From DATEKX01 sp963726785 (lineage in GTDB: Bacteria > Acidobacteriota > Blastocatellia > UBA7656): 64,000 nt of DNA. Both the position numbers and the translations under genes were made by a program. The notes under the pieces are model-generated. The model had not been told where the DNA came from, ran no database searches, and worked only from the letters and a program-made list of their open reading frames with translations. The stretch is from the NCBI GenBank assembly GCA_963726785.1, contig CAVSDJ010000004.1:47236-111235 (forward strand). Direction: 5' to 3'. Positions within the stretch are counted from its first letter, which is position 1; each line of letters begins with the position of its first letter. Of this stretch, positions 47,031 through 56,787 are shown piece by piece.

Positions 47031-48575
47031 ATGCTTTTCAAGATAACAATTTCGATCTGCTTGCTGGCCTGTTACGCGGTGCCTGTAATTCAACAGCATG
47101 CGAATCGACAAGGCGCAAAGAAAGCATCCCCGTCTCAGACTGCTGACACCCAACTGCTTCGAGAAGCTGCCGAAGCGATTGAACGTGGCAATCTGGAATC
47201 GGCTGAACGCGCCGCGCGAAATGCTGTCCGCGCAAATGCGCGATCAGTCGCAGCCCACAATATGCTCGGCATTGTTTTATCTCAACGCGGCAAAGCGCGC
47301 GAGGCTGAAGCGGCATTTGCGCAGGCTCTCAAACTCAACCCTTCATACGTTACAGCGCGAGTGAACCTGGGCAATCTGTATTCTGAAACCGGGCGCGCAA
47401 AGGAAGCCGCAATCGAATTCGAGCGTGCGCTTAAAGTGCAGCCCTCTGATCCGTTAGCGCACGCAGGCGCGGGCAACGCGTATGCCGCGCAACAGGAATG
47501 GGATCAAGCCATAGCTCATCTCGAACAAGCGCGAGCGATTCAGCCCGCGAACCCCAGTTACACGTTTGCGCTCGCCGACACTTTATTAAAAGCCGGTCGC
47601 GAAGAGAAGACGCGCGCGATCATAAGCGAGCTTGATCGCGCTGCCCAGAAATCGCCTGAACTGCTTGCGCCGCTTGCGATGATACTTGCGCAAAATGGTC
47701 GTTACGAAGAGGCTCTCGCTTTGTTTGAAAAGGCAGTGGGTCGCGGGCAGAGAACTTTCGACGCGCAGTACGGTCTTGGGCTTGTGCTTTACAAGCTTGG
47801 GCGCATGCGCGAAGCAGAGCGCCCGCTAAAGATCGCTGCGGATTTAAGACCGGATCATGCAGATGCTCAGTTTGCTCTTGGAATGGTCTTCGCCTCCGCA
47901 AACAACGACGAAGATGCCGTCGCATTGTTTGCGCGAGCCGCTACGCTGAAACCCTCGTTTGCCGCAAGCTATTTTGAAATTGGGAAGATATATGTCAAAC
48001 ACAGGCGCTATGAAGATGCTGTCAGCGCCTTCACGCGAGCTACGATTGCGGATTCGCGTGCTTCGATTTATCAAATCGCGCTTGGCGACGCTTACTATAG
48101 TCTGGGCCAGTTCAATCGCGCGCAGGAATCTTATATGCAGGCTTATGCGCTCGATTCTTCATCGAATAATATTAATTACAAACTTGGCCGGTATAACCTG
48201 AAGCTCAATCAATACGCGGAAGCAGAGAAGTACCTCAAGCGAGAAACAGATCTTCACCCTGAATATGCCGAGTCGTTCGCAAGCCTCGGCGAGTTGTACC
48301 TGCTGTCAGACCGTGACGCGGAAGCCGAAAGCGTGCTTGCGCGCGGGCTAAAGCTGTCTCCCGATCATGCCGCGTCGTTGTTTCAGATGGGGCGACTGCG
48401 CGTGCGACAGCAACGCTCGGATGAAGCGACTGCGGCATTTAAGCGTGTAGTCGAATTAGACTCATCAAACGCGCAGGTTCATTATCAATTGTTCTTGATA
48501 TATCGCCGCGCAGGCAATCGCGAGCTTGCGGCAAAAGAACTCGAAATTTTTCAGAAGATGGAACAGGGCAAGTGA
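47031..48575 (+). CDS. exported TPR protein (third of three)
   Basis: The protein has 514 residues. A short signal peptide (MLFKITISICLLACYAVPV) is followed by about 12-13 TPRs. The end (FQKMEQGK) overlaps the GTG start of the CRTAC1 gene by four bases (GTGA), so translation of the two is probably coupled. The protein is related to the second TPR protein upstream. TPRs bind proteins, and the strict pairing with a CRTAC1-type propeller suggests a joint surface complex, which is inference. Confidence 0.85.
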   Translation: MLFKITISICLLACYAVPVIQQHANRQGAKKASPSQTADTQLLREAAEAIERGNLESAERAARNAVRANARSVAAHNMLGIVLSQRGKAREAEAAFAQALKLNPSYVTARVNLGNLYSETGRAKEAAIEFERALKVQPSDPLAHAGAGNAYAAQQEWDQAIAHLEQARAIQPANPSYTFALADTLLKAGREEKTRAIISELDRAAQKSPELLAPLAMILAQNGRYEEALALFEKAVGRGQRTFDAQYGLGLVLYKLGRMREAERPLKIAADLRPDHADAQFALGMVFASANNDEDAVALFARAATLKPSFAASYFEIGKIYVKHRRYEDAVSAFTRATIADSRASIYQIALGDAYYSLGQFNRAQESYMQAYALDSSSNNINYKLGRYNLKLNQYAEAEKYLKRETDLHPEYAESFASLGELYLLSDRDAEAESVLARGLKLSPDHAASLFQMGRLRVRQQRSDEATAAFKRVVELDSSNAQVHYQLFLIYRRAGNRELAAKELEIFQKMEQGK

Positions 48576-50269
48576 AGGAAAAGGCTGAAATCAGAAAAGT
48601 GTCCGGCATTACCGCAGTTCGATGCTGTGCGATATGGGTTTTCACCTTTGCCTTTGCCTCGAACGCCCTGGCGCAACAGAAGCCGGTTGTTTTTACTGAT
48701 GTGACATCGGCGGCAAAGATTACATGGACGCACGACAATCTGGCGACACCTGAAAAATACCTGATTGAGACGATGGGCGGAGGCGGCGCGTTTTTAGACT
48801 ACAACCAGGATGGGCTAATGGACATCTTTTTTGTCAACAGCGGAGCGACTCCGTATAACAAACCGAAAGCTCCCATCCGAAATGCGCTTTATCGAAATAA
48901 TGGCAATGGCACGTTTACGGATGTGACGGACAAAGCCGGTCTTGCGGGCAAAGGCTATGGCCAGGGCGTGGCCGTCGGTGATTTCAATAACGACGGTTAT
49001 CCCGACATCTATGTTACGAATTTCGGAAAGAGCCTGCTTTATCAGAACAACTGCGACGGCACATTTACGGATGTGACGGACAAAGCCAGTGTCGGTGGCA
49101 ACGCATGGGCTACGAGCGCAGCTTTTTTTGATTACGACAACGACGGCAAGCTCGACCTTTTCGTATGCAATTATCTCGATTGGGATTTTTCAAAGAATAT
49201 TTTTTGCGGCGAAACCAAACCCGGTTATCGCTCTTACTGCCATCCGAATAATTTCAAAGGCGTGTCGAATAAACTCTATCGCAATAACGGTGACAAAACA
49301 TTCTCGGATGTTACGAAGAAAGCCGGAATAGAGAGCAACGACGGCAAAGCGCTGGGCGTCGTTTGCGCAGACATCAACGGCGACGGCTGGGTGGATATAT
49401 TCGTCGCCAACGATGCGGTCAGAAATTTCCTCTTCATCAACAACAAAAACGGCACATTCACGGAAAACGCGCTTGTGGCTGAAGTGGCTTACAGCATGGC
49501 GGGCAAGCCGCAATCTGGAATGGGTTGTGATCTTGCAGACATAGACGGCGATGGCTTGAGCGATCTTGTAGTGACCAACATAGACCTTGAATCCAACAAC
49601 GTCTATCACAACAACGGCGATAACACTTTCAACGACATAACTGTCAGCGCGGGACTCGCGCAGGTGGCTCTGCTGTTCAGCGGATTCGGCATTCGCTTCG
49701 CAGATTATGATAATGATGGTGACCTCGATCTGGTCATAGCCAACGGCCACCCGCTTGATAACATTCACCTGTTCCGCGACGGAGTGACATGGGATGAACG
49801 CCCCTTTGTTCACGACAACGTCGGAGGCCGCTTCGTGGATGTGTCGGACGAGCGCGGGGAAGCGATGAAAAAAAGATACTCCGCGCGCGGACTGGCAATG
49901 GGCGATTTCGATAATGACGGGGATGAAGACTTCCTGCTCGTTCAAAACGGAGGCCCGCCCGCGCTGCTTAGAAACGATGGCGGCAATCAAAACAACTGGG
50001 TCGGTCTTCAACTCAGCGGAACGAAATCAAACCGCGACGCAGTGGGCGCGCGCATCACTGTAACTGCGGGCGACCTGAAGATTGTCAGACAGATAGTGGG
50101 CGGATCGAGCTATTGTTCGGCGCACGACCCGCGCTTGCTTTTAGGGATTGGAAAACGAAGCAAAGTTGACTCTATCGAAATTCGATGGCCGAGCGGGACA
50201 GTAGACAGGCTCAAAGACATACGTGTGAATTCTTACACAACTATCAAGGAAAGCACTGCGGCAAAATAA
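48572..50269 (+). CDS. exported CRTAC1-type protein: FG-GAP repeats and ASPIC/UnbV domain
   Basis: The protein has 565 residues. A signal peptide ends near ALAQQ. The N-terminal conserved motif is TWTHDNLATPEKYLIETMGGG, followed by about seven repeats with calcium loops (DYNQDGLMDIFFVNSG, DFNNDGYPDIYVTNFG, DYDNDGDLDLVIANGHP). The C-terminal ASPIC/UnbV domain has VGARITVTAGDLKIVRQI and GGSSYCSAHDPRLLLGIG. It is related to the CRTAC1-type gene at 36676. The start is a GTG overlapping the preceding stop. Only four bases separate its stop from the next GH13 gene, which supports one operon. Confidence 0.9.
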   Translation: MKEKAEIRKVSGITAVRCCAIWVFTFAFASNALAQQKPVVFTDVTSAAKITWTHDNLATPEKYLIETMGGGGAFLDYNQDGLMDIFFVNSGATPYNKPKAPIRNALYRNNGNGTFTDVTDKAGLAGKGYGQGVAVGDFNNDGYPDIYVTNFGKSLLYQNNCDGTFTDVTDKASVGGNAWATSAAFFDYDNDGKLDLFVCNYLDWDFSKNIFCGETKPGYRSYCHPNNFKGVSNKLYRNNGDKTFSDVTKKAGIESNDGKALGVVCADINGDGWVDIFVANDAVRNFLFINNKNGTFTENALVAEVAYSMAGKPQSGMGCDLADIDGDGLSDLVVTNIDLESNNVYHNNGDNTFNDITVSAGLAQVALLFSGFGIRFADYDNDGDLDLVIANGHPLDNIHLFRDGVTWDERPFVHDNVGGRFVDVSDERGEAMKKRYSARGLAMGDFDNDGDEDFLLVQNGGPPALLRNDGGNQNNWVGLQLSGTKSNRDAVGARITVTAGDLKIVRQIVGGSSYCSAHDPRLLLGIGKRSKVDSIEIRWPSGTVDRLKDIRVNSYTTIKESTAAK

Positions 50270-50273
50270 GGCA

Positions 50274-52178
50274 ATGAGAAAATCAAAACTATTTGCGCGA
50301 TTGACGGTACAACTCGCCCTGATGATGGTGATCGCTTCGACGTGCCTTGCGCAGAGCGCCCCGGAAGTTATCAAAGTCGAGCCGCCAAACTGGTGGACGA
50401 ATCACTCTATTAATCCTGTGCGCGTGATGATTCGCGGCCAGAATCTTTCGGGCGCGCAAGTCGCGCCTGTCGGCGCGGGGCTCAGCATAGCAGGCCCTGC
50501 GAAGGTGAACGAGAGAGGCACTTATCTGTTCGTTGATGTCGCGATTGCTCCGGCTGCCAGACCCGGCCCGCGCCGGTTGAGAATCACTACGCGAAATGGA
50601 AGCGCAGAAGCGCAGTTTGAAATACTGGCTCCGCTCGCTCGCGCAGGTCGATTTCAAGGATTGACCACGGACGATTGTATGTACTTGATAATGCCTGACC
50701 GTTTCGCAAACGGCGATACGTCAAATGACGACCCGCAAAAATCCAGAGGCATATTTGATCGCTCGAAAATGCGCTCTTATCACGGTGGCGACCTGCGCGG
50801 CGTGATTGATCGCCTGCCTTATCTGAAAGATTTAGGCGTGACCGCCCTGTGGCTCAATCCCTGGTACGACAACAACGACCGTTACGACGAAAAAGAAGTC
50901 TATGACGGGCAGAAGACGACAGGCTATCACGGCTATGGCGCGACAGATTTCTACGCGGTTGAAGAACACTTCGGCGACCTAACCACACTGCGCGAGCTTG
51001 TTGACAAGGCGCATGCTCTCGGCATCAAGATAGTTCAAGATCAGGTAGCAAATCATACAGGCCCTTATCACCCGTGGGTGAAAGATACGCCAACGCCAAC
51101 GTGGTTCAACGGCACTGAAGCCAATCATATAAACGAGACGTGGCAGACGTGGGCGCTGAAAGACCCTTATCAAACGGAGAACGTGACTCGGCCAGTGCTC
51201 GATGGCTGGTTCATCAATCTGCTGCCGGACTTGAATCAAAACGACCCGGAAGCGCGGCGCTACATAATTCAAAACACGCTCTGGTGGGTTGGCATCTGTG
51301 GGCTTGACGGCATCAGGCAAGACACACTGCCATACGTGCCGCGCTCGTTCTGGCGAGACTGGATGGCGGCCATCAAGCGCGAGTACCCGAAGCTGAACGT
51401 GATAGGCGAGACTTACGACGGCGACCCCGCGCAGGTGGCTTTCTTTCAAGGCGGAGCGCGAGGCTGGGACGGCATTGATTCGGGCATAGACACGGAGTTC
51501 GACTTTCCGCTCTTTTTCGCAATCCGCGATGCGTTTGCCAAAGGCGATAATGTAAAAAAGCTCGCTGAAGTTTTATCGCACGATTACCTGTATCCGAATC
51601 CGGGAATCCTTGTGCCGTTTTTGGGCTTGCACGACATGCTGCGTTTCATGAGCGAAGAAAGAGCTACGCGCGAAGGGTTGATGCTGGCGCAGACTTTCCT
51701 GATGACGACGCGCGGGATGCCGTTGCTTTATTACGGCGACGAGATAGCGATGGAAGGGCGAAGCGACCCGGACAACCGCAGAGATTTTCCCGGCGGCTGG
51801 TCAGGCGACGGCCATAACGCATTCACGAACGAAGGGCGCAAACGTGAAGAGCGCGAAGTATTCGATCACCTGCGCCGCGTCATCAAGCTGCGCCACGAAC
51901 TTGAGCCGTTGCGTCGCGGGAAACTCGTCACGCTCAGCGTCAGCGAGCAGCAATACGCATTTGCTCGAACCACTGCGCGCGAGTCTGTGATCGTCGTCTT
52001 CAACAACGATAAGCAAGAGGCGCGAGTGGAATTCGATGCTTCACCGATCAGGCTTGCGCGAAGCGCGCAACTCGCCGACAGGTTAGGCACGGCGAAAGAT
52101 GTTCGCGTAGATGGAAACGTTGTGCGCGTCGTGTTGCCTGCGCTCTCTGCGAGCATCATCACAATCAAACCGAGATAG
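50274..52178 (+). CDS. GH13 alpha-amylase/cyclomaltodextrinase of the SusA type, exported
   Basis: The protein has 634 residues. A signal peptide ends near CLAQS. An N-terminal beta domain (about 25-125, with NWWTNHSINPVRVMIRGQNL) resembles the neopullulanase N-terminal domain. The (beta/alpha)8 barrel has catalytic Asp350 (GIRQDT), Glu379 (VIGET) and Asp454 (GLHDML). The family cleaves cyclodextrins, pullulan or starch oligomers in the periplasm. It lies directly after the TPR/CRTAC1 genes and before a sugar transporter gene. Confidence 0.92.
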   Translation: MRKSKLFARLTVQLALMMVIASTCLAQSAPEVIKVEPPNWWTNHSINPVRVMIRGQNLSGAQVAPVGAGLSIAGPAKVNERGTYLFVDVAIAPAARPGPRRLRITTRNGSAEAQFEILAPLARAGRFQGLTTDDCMYLIMPDRFANGDTSNDDPQKSRGIFDRSKMRSYHGGDLRGVIDRLPYLKDLGVTALWLNPWYDNNDRYDEKEVYDGQKTTGYHGYGATDFYAVEEHFGDLTTLRELVDKAHALGIKIVQDQVANHTGPYHPWVKDTPTPTWFNGTEANHINETWQTWALKDPYQTENVTRPVLDGWFINLLPDLNQNDPEARRYIIQNTLWWVGICGLDGIRQDTLPYVPRSFWRDWMAAIKREYPKLNVIGETYDGDPAQVAFFQGGARGWDGIDSGIDTEFDFPLFFAIRDAFAKGDNVKKLAEVLSHDYLYPNPGILVPFLGLHDMLRFMSEERATREGLMLAQTFLMTTRGMPLLYYGDEIAMEGRSDPDNRRDFPGGWSGDGHNAFTNEGRKREEREVFDHLRRVIKLRHELEPLRRGKLVTLSVSEQQYAFARTTARESVIVVFNNDKQEARVEFDASPIRLARSAQLADRLGTAKDVRVDGNVVRVVLPALSASIITIKPR

Positions 52179-52226
52179 CGCAAGAGGGTCAGCTTGTATG
52201 TTGTTGCTAAAAATTTGTAACGACTT

Positions 52227-52288
52227 AGCTCCGTAGGAGCGACCTGTCTATAGTTGGCAGGCTATAGACAGGTCGTTCCTACGGAGCT
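52227..52288. repeat. 27-bp inverted repeat of the CTCCGTAGGAGCGACCTGTC type
   Basis: Arms 52227-52253 and 52262-52288 pair with one G-U position over an 8-base loop (core CTCCGTAGGAGCGACCTGTC). It lies between the GH13 and transporter genes on the same strand, so it may reduce readthrough. No U-run follows. Confidence 0.8.
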
Positions 52289-52347
52289 ACGGCTGAGTAG
52301 TTACTAAAAACTTACGATCAGAGGACATGAGAAAGGAGCGACCCGTA

Positions 52348-53787
52348 ATGAGCAAACCGCGTTTGAGTTTCTGGCAAATCTGGAACATGAGCTTCGGGTT
52401 CTTAGGGATACAATTCGGCTGGGGTTTGCAGCTTGCCAACATGAGCGGCATCTATACGTATCTGGGCGCGGAGCCTGACAAGATACCGTACCTGTGGCTG
52501 GCAGGCCCTGTAACAGGTTTGCTGGTTCAGCCGATTATCGGTTCGATGAGCGATAGAACATGGAACCGTTTAGGTCGTCGCCGCCCATACTTTCTCGTCG
52601 GCGCGATTGTTGCCAGCATCGCGCTTTTCTTCATGCCAAACTCGTCGGTTCTCTGGATGGCCGCCGGTCTGCTCTGGATTTTAGACGCCAGCATCAACGT
52701 TAGCATGGAACCTTTCCGCGCTTTCGTCGCAGACAAACTCAATCCCGAACAGCGCACAACAGGTTTTGTGATGCAGAGCTTTTTCATCGGCGTCGGCGCG
52801 ACGATGGCAAACGTTTTGCCGTACATCTTCAATAAGTACGGCACGGACGAAGCGTATCGCCAGCAAATTGATGCGGCGAATGCCACAGGCGCGGCATCTC
52901 CTCACCTCATTCCTCCGAGCGTCGTCTATTCATTCAAAATTGGAGCGGTCGCATTCCTTCTCGCGGTGTTGTGGACCGTGTTCACTTCAAAAGAATATCC
53001 GCCGGAGAACCTGGAAGAGTTCGAGCGCAAGAAGCGAGAGCATCGCGGCATCGCGGCAGGCTTTGCGGAAATCTCATCGGCCATTCGCGATATGCCGCAG
53101 ACGATGAAGCAACTGGCCGTCGTTCAAATCTTCACCTGGCTTGGCCTGTTTTGCATGTGGATGTTCTTTGGTCTGACTACTTCTTATCACATCTTTGGCG
53201 CGACCAGTGATAAAGACCCGCTGTTTGTTCAAGGCCAGGCGTGGGGCGGAATCTCGTTCGCGATTTATTCGATTGTTTGTTTCGCAGTTGCATTCGTGCT
53301 GCCAAAAATCGCCCGCGCCACAAGCCGCAAGACTGTTCATGCAATCTCGCTTATATGCGGTGGCATTGGTTTGCTTTCGGTCTACGCAATTCACAATCAG
53401 TATGTGTTGTTGCTGACGATGGTGGGCGTAGGCATTGCGTGGGCTTCTATTCTCTCGATGCCTTACGCGATACTTGCTGGCTCGCTGCCCGCTGCGCGAA
53501 TGGGCGTTTATATGGGAGTGTTCAATTTCTTCATCGTCATCCCTGAGATCGTCGCATCGCTCACGTTTCAACCGCTCGTCAAGTACGTGTTCAATAACAA
53601 CCCGCTTTATGTAGTCATGCTCGGCGGCGCAAGTTTGCTTGTGGCAGCGGCGCTCGTAGCACGAGTGCATGAGCCAGTTGATCGAGATGTGCCGGAAGCT
53701 GCGGTAATCAAGGCCGATGAGTTCGAGCCTTTCGGCATACAGGAATCAGCGCAGCCCGTGCCGAGCACAGGGCTTGTGGATGAATAA
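52348..53787 (+). CDS. sugar:cation symporter of the MFS/GPH type (maltose/glucoside)
   Basis: The protein has 479 residues with about twelve transmembrane helices. I chose the ATG at 52348 because AAAGGAGCG lies upstream; the frame opens at 52327. The N-terminus (SFWQIWNMSFGFLGIQFGWG) and the loop SDRTWNRLGRRRPYFLVGA match maltose/sucrose permeases related to SLC45 and to SusT-like carriers. It probably imports maltose or maltodextrins released by the GH13 enzymes on each side of it. It is complete. Confidence 0.88.
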   Translation: MSKPRLSFWQIWNMSFGFLGIQFGWGLQLANMSGIYTYLGAEPDKIPYLWLAGPVTGLLVQPIIGSMSDRTWNRLGRRRPYFLVGAIVASIALFFMPNSSVLWMAAGLLWILDASINVSMEPFRAFVADKLNPEQRTTGFVMQSFFIGVGATMANVLPYIFNKYGTDEAYRQQIDAANATGAASPHLIPPSVVYSFKIGAVAFLLAVLWTVFTSKEYPPENLEEFERKKREHRGIAAGFAEISSAIRDMPQTMKQLAVVQIFTWLGLFCMWMFFGLTTSYHIFGATSDKDPLFVQGQAWGGISFAIYSIVCFAVAFVLPKIARATSRKTVHAISLICGGIGLLSVYAIHNQYVLLLTMVGVGIAWASILSMPYAILAGSLPAARMGVYMGVFNFFIVIPEIVASLTFQPLVKYVFNNNPLYVVMLGGASLLVAAALVARVHEPVDRDVPEAAVIKADEFEPFGIQESAQPVPSTGLVDE

Positions 53788-53819
53788 TAAAAGATTGCAT
53801 ATCACACGGAGCGTTTTAG

Positions 53820-55221
53820 ATGCTTAAACAGTTTCGATCATTCTTATGTCTCGTTGTCGTTGTGCTTTGTTTGCCCGGCGCATCGCTCAGCGTTGCTTTC
53901 TCTCAGCGTGACGTATCGCGTGAACCGGCGCGGCAGACCCGCGACATGGGTACAAAACGGCGTCATCTACGAAATCTTCCCGCGCAACTTTTCGGCTGAA
54001 GGAAATTTCAACGGCATCACTGCGAGATTGGATGATCTGAAAACTCTCGGCGTCACTATCTTGTGGCTGATGCCGATTCACATAATGGGCACCGAGAAGA
54101 AGAAGGGGACCATCGGCAGCCCTTACGCCGTGCGCGATTACTATTCGATCAATCCCGATTACGGAACGAAAGAAGACCTGAAACGACTGGTCAACGAAAC
54201 ACACCGTCGCGGGATGAAGATAATCATAGACATTGTGGCGAATCATACATCGTGGGACAACGTGATGATGAAGACGCCCGAATTTTACAAGCGCGATCAG
54301 TCGGGCAAAATCATCTCGCCTTACGATTGGACGGACGTAGCGGCGCTCGATTACAGCAACTCCAGGTTGCGCGAGTACATGACGGAGATGCTGAAATACT
54401 GGATACGGGAATTTGATCTGGACGGCTTCCGCTGCGACGTTGCGGGCGAAGTGCCGACGGATTTCTGGGAGAATGCGCGCGCTGAATTAGATAAGTTAAA
54501 GCCCGACATCGTAATGCTGGCCGAAGCAGCAAAGCCTGATCTTCTGGTCAAAGCATTTGATCTCGATTACGCGTGGCCGTTTCACAGCGCGCTCACAGAC
54601 GTGTTGATGGGAAACCGTCCTGCTTCTGCGCTTCGCGAAGTTTTGGAAACGGAGCGGGCGCGATTTCCGCGAGGCGCGCTTCGCATGCATTTTTCCGACA
54701 ACCACGACGAGCGCCGCGCCATCGTGCGATTCGGCGAACGAGGCGCGCTTGCGGCTTCGGCTATGGTACTGACGATGAGCGGCGTGCCGATGCTCTACAA
54801 CGGCATGGAAGCCGGAGACACGACCGAATCGGGCGCGCCCGCGCTGTTTGAGAAGTTGCCGATTTTCTGGCCGAACGCCGAACGCCGCCCGGAGTTCCCG
54901 CGCTTCTATCGCCAGATGATGGCGCTTCGCCGCGCGCACGCGGCTCTAAGTCATGGCGAAATGGAATGGCTGCGCAATTCAGACGATTCGCGCGTAGTGA
55001 CTTACCTGCGGCGCGCGGCGGGTGAAGAAATTTTGATTGCGATCAATCTTTCAAATCGTCCGTTCACAGGTTTCGTCGAGGTGACAAACGGCGCAGCGTT
55101 CGCAGACGTGACTCCCGATATAGCAAACCCACAGCCTCCCGCCAGAGCGCGCACCGCAGGATTGCCTGCCATCGCGCTTGATTCGTGGGGATTTAGAATC
55201 TTTCACCGAGCGATTCGATAA
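53820..55221 (+). CDS. GH13 alpha-amylase-family enzyme, exported (one frameshift)
   Basis: An ATG at 53820 opens a signal peptide (MLKQFRSFLCLVVVLCLPGA). The frame changes at the C-run 53938-53940; removing one C joins the parts as REPARQTATWVQNGVIYE. The barrel starts VIYEIFPRNFSAEGNF. Catalytic motifs are GFRCDVAGEVP (nucleophile Asp), VMLAEAAKPD (acid Glu) and FSDNHDERR (Asp). A short C-terminal beta domain ends near FRIFHRAIR. About 466 residues result. It lies close after the transporter on the same strand. It probably cleaves alpha-glucans in the periplasm. Confidence 0.9.
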
Positions 55222-55261
55222 ACGGTTGCCGGTAATGCCGGATTTACCATAATGCTTAAGA

Positions 55262-55338
55262 GCCACGAATTGCACGAATGTATACGAATATTTACAAATC
55301 ATTCGTGACCATTCGTATGCATTCGTGCAATTCATGGC
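55262..55338. repeat. inverted repeat of the GCCACGAATTGCACGAATG type
   Basis: Left arm 55262-55280 and right arm 55320-55338 pair with one mismatch. Inside are further CGAATA/ATTCGT pairs. The right arm overlaps the last codons and stop of the GH144-type gene. It lies between convergent genes. Confidence 0.75.
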
Positions 55339-56636
55339 CGAAGCCTCACTAACTGCATCGCTCGATGTAACTCTCGATTTTTCATGAACCAGCGCCAGAC
55401 ATTTCCTGTCATAAAATTTTCCGCGCTCAGTAACGTGATTCCAACATTGATGCCGATAACGTCAGGCCCAACCCATCCTGTGCTCGGATTGAAAGCATCA
55501 ACAAACCCGTAGCGGCCATAGATGCGCTCGCCGAATTTCTCTTTCATCTCGCTGAGAGCGGGCAATGTGATGTCTGGCGCGAACATCAATGAACCGCCTG
55601 CCGCGCACGGGACAACAGTGCCGTCAATTTCCGGGTCGCGCGGAGGCCCGCCCCAGGCCACATACCCTTTTGCGCTGTCTGATGCCGTGATGCCCCATAT
55701 GTTCGATGTGTAACCTGGAAACTCGCTTGATAGATTGATGCAAAAAGCGCGATGCGCGCGCGTCGCTTTAACAGAGTTGTCAAAGTAATCAATGTGCGGA
55801 GGCGACGCTTCGCGGCGATTGCGAAAATCAATCCACGCGTGGGAATACTGATGAATGAACAGAGGCGGCGCGCCGCTCAGGTAAGTGTAGCCCGCGTATG
55901 TGATCCACTCGCGCCTCCACACGTACCACGAGCGCGGCGTGATCGGATGAGTGGGGGAACCGATGGCGAGCAGGTAAAGAATTTTGTCTTCGCTGTAACT
56001 GTCCCACAGCGGTTTCAAGAATCCGCTCTCAGGCTTCCAGCCGTGAGAAAGCAGCGCCGGATGACCGTTGAGCATCCAGGCGAAATCTATTCGCTCATAG
56101 ATCAAAGTTGCGAGCTGCGCGATTTCCATATCCTTGTGAAAATACTGTCGCGCAGTCAAAACGCCGCCCAGCAACAACGCCGTGTCTATCGAAGAGATTT
56201 CGCTATTCCATCTTCGCTCGCCCGTTACGGCATCAAGCCAGTGATAAAACCAGCCGTGTTCGTGCGTCGCTCGTTCGGCGAAAAAATGGAGCGTCGCTCG
56301 CACTCGGTCGCGCGCTTCGCTTGCGCTTATCCAGCGATGTTCGGCGGCTATGCAGATGGCCGTTAATCCGAAGCCTGTTGCTGCGATGCTTGCAATATTG
56401 CGATGAGTCTGGTCGTGCGGCGAGCCGTCTGTTCTCGCTCGATCAAGCACAAGCCCTGTGTGCGGGTCGGCCTGCTCCCAGAAGTATAGAAACGAACGGC
56501 GCGACAGGTCTTCAATAAACGCCCGTTCGCCGGGTGACAACCGGTTGCGCTGCGGTGTTGCCGCAAGGCTTGTGTGGCTGATGACAATTAAGAATATAGT
56601 TAAGCGAAATGCGATGTGTCGCAAATAATTTTTCAT
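55332..56636 (-). CDS. glucoamylase-family (GH144-type) exported enzyme
   Basis: The protein has about 434 residues from the ATG at 56636; an in-frame ATG at 56645 is also possible. A signal peptide (FRLTIFLIVISHTSLAA) is followed by the (alpha/alpha)6-barrel sequence of the PF10091/GH144 group: EDLSRRSFLYFWEQADPHTGLVLDRA, NIASIAATGFGLTAICI, HGWFYHWLDAVTGERRW, SIDTALLLGGVL. Characterised members cut beta-1,2-glucans or related glucans. Here the substrate is not known, but the neighbouring GH3 supports a beta-glucan. Confidence 0.85.
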   Translation of the reverse strand: MKNYLRHIAFRLTIFLIVISHTSLAATPQRNRLSPGERAFIEDLSRRSFLYFWEQADPHTGLVLDRARTDGSPHDQTHRNIASIAATGFGLTAICIAAEHRWISASEARDRVRATLHFFAERATHEHGWFYHWLDAVTGERRWNSEISSIDTALLLGGVLTARQYFHKDMEIAQLATLIYERIDFAWMLNGHPALLSHGWKPESGFLKPLWDSYSEDKILYLLAIGSPTHPITPRSWYVWRREWITYAGYTYLSGAPPLFIHQYSHAWIDFRNRREASPPHIDYFDNSVKATRAHRAFCINLSSEFPGYTSNIWGITASDSAKGYVAWGGPPRDPEIDGTVVPCAAGGSLMFAPDITLPALSEMKEKFGERIYGRYGFVDAFNPSTGWVGPDVIGINVGITLLSAENFMTGNVWRWFMKNRELHRAMQLVRLRP

Positions 56637-56654
56637 CGTTGCCATTCAAGGCAG

Positions 56655-56780
<126 letters not shown>

Positions 56781-56787
56781 TGTCTTT

